NCBI GenBank assembly: GCA_009363875.1
Contig: CM018695.1
Coordinates: forward strand, 43,997,150-44,061,149
DNA from: Mikania micrantha
Taxonomy: Eukaryota; Streptophyta; Magnoliopsida; Asterales; Asteraceae
Length of the DNA stretch: 64,000 bases
Direction: 5' to 3'
Shown here: piece by piece, positions 60,012 to 64,000 of the stretch
How the letters are laid out: each line of letters opens with the position of its first letter
How positions within the stretch are numbered: position 1 is the stretch's first letter
Made by a program: the position numbers and the translations under genes
The notes under the pieces: model-generated
Told to the model about the DNA's origin: nothing
What the model saw: the letters and a program-made list of their open reading frames with translations, nothing else
The model's database searches: none

Positions 60012-62451
60012 TGTGACAACCGGCATACGAGCTACCAACAGTCTGAAATCCAAGGGTGTACATGACAACATTGTAGAAGACTGTGTTACAAGAGTGACGA
60101 TAACGATAATAAACAACAAATCAAAATGCACAGATAAGTCCTGAGACAGTTGGGAAAGTCCATTGAATCACACAAACATGAATCAGAAGAAAATACAAAA
60201 CACCCGGTGATGTAACACAATAAACAAAAACTTGAATAGATAACATTTGGAGTATCGATCCAAACGAGATATCCGCATGGGTGACGATCCATATGGATAT
60301 GTTGTTAGATTTTTTATACATTAAATGATATCTTTGCAGTACCAAACAATGTTTGCAGTTAAGGCGAACGCTGCTTTTGTATGAGTGACGATTCGTACAA
60401 ATGCAAACGTGAGTTTTGCAACGCTGATATAAAATAATAACAATTCTAATAAAAATTTCACCAAAATAACTTAATAACTTAATGATTTAATAAACAATCA
60501 AAATTTTAGCAAACACACTCATTCGTACAAATGGACCCTCATTCGTACGAATAGACACAATCGGTGAAGCTTTACAACCACAGAGTCATTCAAGCAAATG
60601 GGAGTCATTCGTACGAATGACTTATTTGCGCGAAGCACAGGTATAAAACTAACACTTACGATTTTCTCTCATTTTTCACCCCTTTCGCCCAAGAAAACCC
60701 TCTCCGAACCCATTCGGATTTTCGGCCATTCCCACACGAAATCGGACCATTTCAATGTCCAAATCATGTGTATTTCATCCCCTACATCTCGATTTCAAGA
60801 TTTTAATCATTTTCAACCCATTCTAGTCAAATACGAGCTCTAGAGTGAGTATTACCACCGATCCTTGCAACCAATCACTCCAAAATGTTTTGCCATCAAT
60901 TTTGACCATAAAAACACCACAAACAACCCACGATTTCAAAAATGGCGTTCTTGGTGAATTTGCAGGCGAATGAGCCGTACAAATGAGGTACCCCATTCGC
61001 TGTAGAAACTCACCAGAATGAACCTCTGGATGAATGAGCAACCACACGAATGAAATGGAATCATTCGCATGGGACCACCATATGAATGAAGACCATTCGC
61101 ACATTCATTCGCATCATTCCATTCTTGGAAATGATGGTCATTCGCACGAATAGGCCATTCGTACCAAGAGGAGCCCAAAAATGGCTAAGTGTTGAACATC
61201 CTATCGAACACCATTCGTATTGATAGAATCGAACTTTAGACCAGAATCTGATCAAAATAAAACAAATGAGAACACATTTTTCAAAAATCACATCAAGAAA
61301 AAGAACTCACAACCACCCAACACTTAACTAACTAATAAATATTTGTAACACTGGATTCAAACCAAGAGAACATACCGAGTGAGTGCATTGACGATCCATA
61401 ACCATAGGTGAGTTCATAGACCCCTTGTTTTCAATTTTCTACCTTCCAAATCATTTGGGGCTGTGAACGTGAAGCCTCTTATTTGAATGTAAATCGAATA
61501 CGATTTATTTTCAAACATATTTTAAAAATGAGAAATCAATCCACAACCTCTTATTCTAATGTTATTCGAATAAGTGCATTTTAAACCATTTTTACTGAGC
61601 ATTCATCGCATCATCAAAACTTAAACATTAATAATTAAAACGTGTGATCATGTCTTGGATCTTGTAGCCGATGAGGCCTGGTAAGATTCCATGCAGGAGT
61701 TGTAAGTTCCTCTAAGGGATCATGTTTTTCTCTCTCTAAAAGGCATCCTGCATTCACATGTTCTTCACCTGAGAACACGTAAAATCTGTCAACACTAAGT
61801 CAGTGAGTTCATGTTAGTTTTAAGGAAAATATTAGGCTTTGAAAAAAAGGTTTGAAGAAAACTCTTTCCGTTCACAACGGTTTTGAAAATGGTGCTGAAA
61901 TCACTAATGAATTACACAGGTGTTTAAATCTGAACCTCTTTTCTGACACCATCCCAAATAACCGAAGATAGTTTATATATAGGGCATACGTAGAGCCAAG
62001 GCCCGGCCGCCAGCCCACCACAACTTCGATAATCCACGAGGATGTCCTTGGAAAAAGAATTGTCTTGAGGAAAAGAGTGTATGCTTTTGTCTCCTTATAT
62101 AGGAGAACTTGTTTTGTTTTGTTTGTTTGAAAGTCACAATATTTACACTCCTTTCATGTTTGCTTGACATCGTTTGGTTTTTACCAGTTTGAAAATCGTC
62201 CAAGACGCAACTTTGAAAACTTGTTTGTATTGAAAACCCGAAATAGTTAGTTGGGTTAGTTTGTAAATGTGTTATGTATATAATATCACCCATGTGATCA
62301 TTTACCATTAGTTGACGCGAGTCAACCGACGGTAACGTAGATGGTACCATAGGTTTAACAAACCTTCAGCGCTGAGGCTGGTACGTTACATGCAAACACA
62401 CATACAACAACAACTCATATTAGTTCCAACGCGCCGGCTTGGGGTTTGACA
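60012..62451 (+). mobile_element. solo LTR (2440 bp), TSD CAAAG
   Basis: Starts TGTGACAACCGGC, ends GGGGTTTGACA, flanked by CAAAG at 60007-60011 and 62452-62456. The plus-strand TATA (GGTATAAAAC, about 60640-60650) and leader are homologous, inverted, to the LTR at 22527-24619. Palindromic ATTCGTACGAAT words are dense at 60355-61175. Bases 61616-62290 differ from the 22527-24619 copy and resemble the 3' part of an opposite-orientation LTR (compare 62790-63138), including a GGGCATACG hairpin module at 61960-62040. Confidence 0.8.
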
Positions 62452-62456
62452 CAAAG

Positions 62457-62621
62457 GCTCTTTACTATCGAAAACTTAAACATTAATAATTAAAACGTGT
62501 GAGATTATGGGTAGACGTTGGGTTGGTTTGTCAATTTCCTATCAATCTTTGTACTATTTATTTTGGCTATATCTAGAACGAAATCTATTAGTAACATTGT
62601 TATCATTAATTGTAAGCTCCT
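62457..62621. other. remnant of the older gypsy internal region
   Basis: Follows the primer-site remnant once the solo LTR is removed. Non-coding. It contains a ~31-bp stretch (from 62467, AACTTAAACATTAATAATTA) repeated at 61617 inside the solo LTR. Confidence 0.4.
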
Positions 62622-63138
62622 TGTCAAAACCTGGGCCGGCGGGCCGGATCGGAAGCCTGTCGGGCGGAATAGCACCGAGGCGTGTTTTGTCAAATAAATT
62701 ATATTGAATGAATAAAATTAAATTACAATTGTTTTATAATTTAATTCTATTGCAACTTGACTTGGACATCTAGAATGTGGACTAGATGTCCCACAAGAAT
62801 TACTTGCACAAGTACAAGTCTTGAATCTTATAGCCTATGTGGCCAGGTACGATTCCATGCAAGAGTTGTAGGTTCATCTAAGGGATCCTATCTTTCTCTC
62901 TCTGAAAGTCATCCTACCTTCACCTGTTCTTCACCAGAGAACATGTAAAATCTGTCAACACTTGGTTGGTGAGTTCATGCGAGTTTTAAAAATATTAGGT
63001 TTTGTAAAAGGTTTGATGAAAACTCTTTTCATTTACACTGGTTTGGAAAATGGTGCATAAATGGTGTTGAAAACACGAATGAATTAAACAAGTGTTTGAT
63101 CTGAACCTCATTACTGACACTCTCCCAGATAACTGAAT
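62622..63138 (-). repeat. LTR 3'-end fragment, minus strand
   Basis: The plus strand starts TGTCAAAACCTGGGCCGGCGG, like the inverted LTR terminus at 25058 (TGTCACACCCCGAGCCGGCGA). It shares the GTCAACACTTGGTTGGTGAGTTC block near 62955. It is cut at 63138, just before a hairpin module would be expected, by a sequence starting TGTAAGCCCC. Confidence 0.6.
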
Positions 63139-64000
63139 GTAAGCCCCAAAATCCTCCCACGTGTGACACGTGTTTTAAAACACCCTCAAATTTAGGTCCC
63201 AGATTTTTCAAAAATTAAACATCAATTTTAATCACCCAACATAACCCAACCCGTCATCAAAAACGTTTACAAACTTGTTAATCGTAATCACACCCTACGT
63301 CGTTTATAACCGTTTACGAAAAGTTGAGTTTTCAACCAAAAACGTGTTCAATCCGAGCCTTCTCAAGATATCCGATCATGGTCGCCTTCACCCCTTTCGT
63401 TCACCTGAAAAAAAGACCACATTTAAATCACCGTTAGTTCGTTAGAACTAAGTAAGATAACCCCACTATTATCCCAAGTGTATTCCATAACCCCATATGG
63501 ATACAATAATAATGTTCCAAATATAATTTGGTAACATTATTCAACTCGAACTAAAAACGATTTACTAACGGGTCGTTTTCACCCAAAACCTCATAAATCT
63601 CCAATTCTTGTCCAAACAAATTAGATTTACCCTTTGGAACCCCATCAAAGTTGAAATAAGTCAAGTTATGACATTTTCAAAGATAAAGACGCAACATGGG
63701 CGTGTTTCGGGGGAACATGGCCATGTCAGAAGGTTTCCAGATTCTGATGTGCAGATATGACATGGGCGTGTTCCAGGGAACATGACCATGTCGAAACTGC
63801 TTCCACATACATATATTCTCTTTGTTCTCTTCTCTCATTCCTTATCACCAACTATTTCAAATTTTACAACTCCAACAATATATTCAACATATGAAATTCA
63901 TGTTCATAAACATTTTAAAACACAATTAAAGTGTTAGAACATGAAACCACCCAATGAAAGTCAATTTTCACACAATTTTCTTAAGACCTTTTTTTTCATC
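63139..64000. repeat. LTR-like sequence running off the window
   Basis: Starts TGTAAGCCCCAAAATCC, the form of a gypsy LTR terminus. Bases 63690-63800 hold paired words GACATGGGCGTGTT / GAACATGACCATGTC, another family-specific motif array. No coding frame is supported. Its end is outside the window, so the strand and full identity are open. Confidence 0.45.

Overview
The window is repeat-dominated nuclear DNA of a eudicot plant, most likely Asteraceae. I infer the family from the style of the Ty1/copia (Sirevirus) and Ty3/gypsy (Tekay/Del chromovirus) proteins; no species is claimed. The only convincing host gene is a single-exon AT-hook (AHL) DNA-binding protein at 4325-5077 on the minus strand. 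Almost everything else is LTR retrotransposons of different ages, nested in one another, plus a few DNA-transposon pieces and microsatellites.

Layout. 1-4300: old LTR debris, an ACAT microsatellite, a CACTA-like terminus and AT-rich spacer. 4325-5077: AHL gene. 5707-7019: decayed minus-strand gypsy fragment. 7020-7520: array of the palindrome TTCGGATATCCGAA that starts like a hAT terminus and is cut at 7520 by a minus-strand Sirevirus. 7521-16933: that Sirevirus, with a 371-bp 3' LTR, a polypurine tract, a ~1000-aa third ORF, and pol in a single frame with five stop codons. Its 5' end is missing. 16934-31137: a patchwork of gypsy LTRs (mostly minus strand) and broken pol pieces, including an Athila/Tat-type RT split by an insertion with a 9-bp target duplication.

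31138-45373: a decayed plus-strand Tekay element. It has an accessory ORF before gag, broken gag-pol with chromodomain, and a 3' LTR split by a 3.29-kb solo LTR (TSD CCTCA). 45374-47859: spacer and an older LTR. 47860-59899: a structurally complete, young Tekay element. Its TSD is TTAAT/TTAAT, the LTRs are 2893 and 2902 bp with about nine substitutions between them, the 1529-aa Gag-Pol is uninterrupted, and an intact 208-aa accessory ORF precedes gag. 60012-62451: a solo LTR with TSD CAAAG. 62622-64000: further LTR pieces running off the window.

How the parts work together. In each Tekay element an iMet-tRNA primer-binding site follows the 5' LTR. A pre-gag accessory ORF, Gag (CCHC knuckles), aspartic protease, RT, RNase H, integrase and a C-terminal chromodomain follow. 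A TTTCGGGACGAAA-plus-purine block primes plus-strand DNA before the 3' LTR. The points most worth a second look are: the two pre-gag proteins share a plan (N-terminal SUMO-interaction-like motif, proline-rich stretch, basic patch, coiled coil) with different tails; the Sirevirus third ORF has a nuclear-localisation-like basic cluster rather than envelope features; each LTR family carries its own dense array of a short motif; a recurrent ~75-nt hairpin module recurs across LTRs; and a tRNA-like Pol III box pair lies inside both LTRs of the young element.
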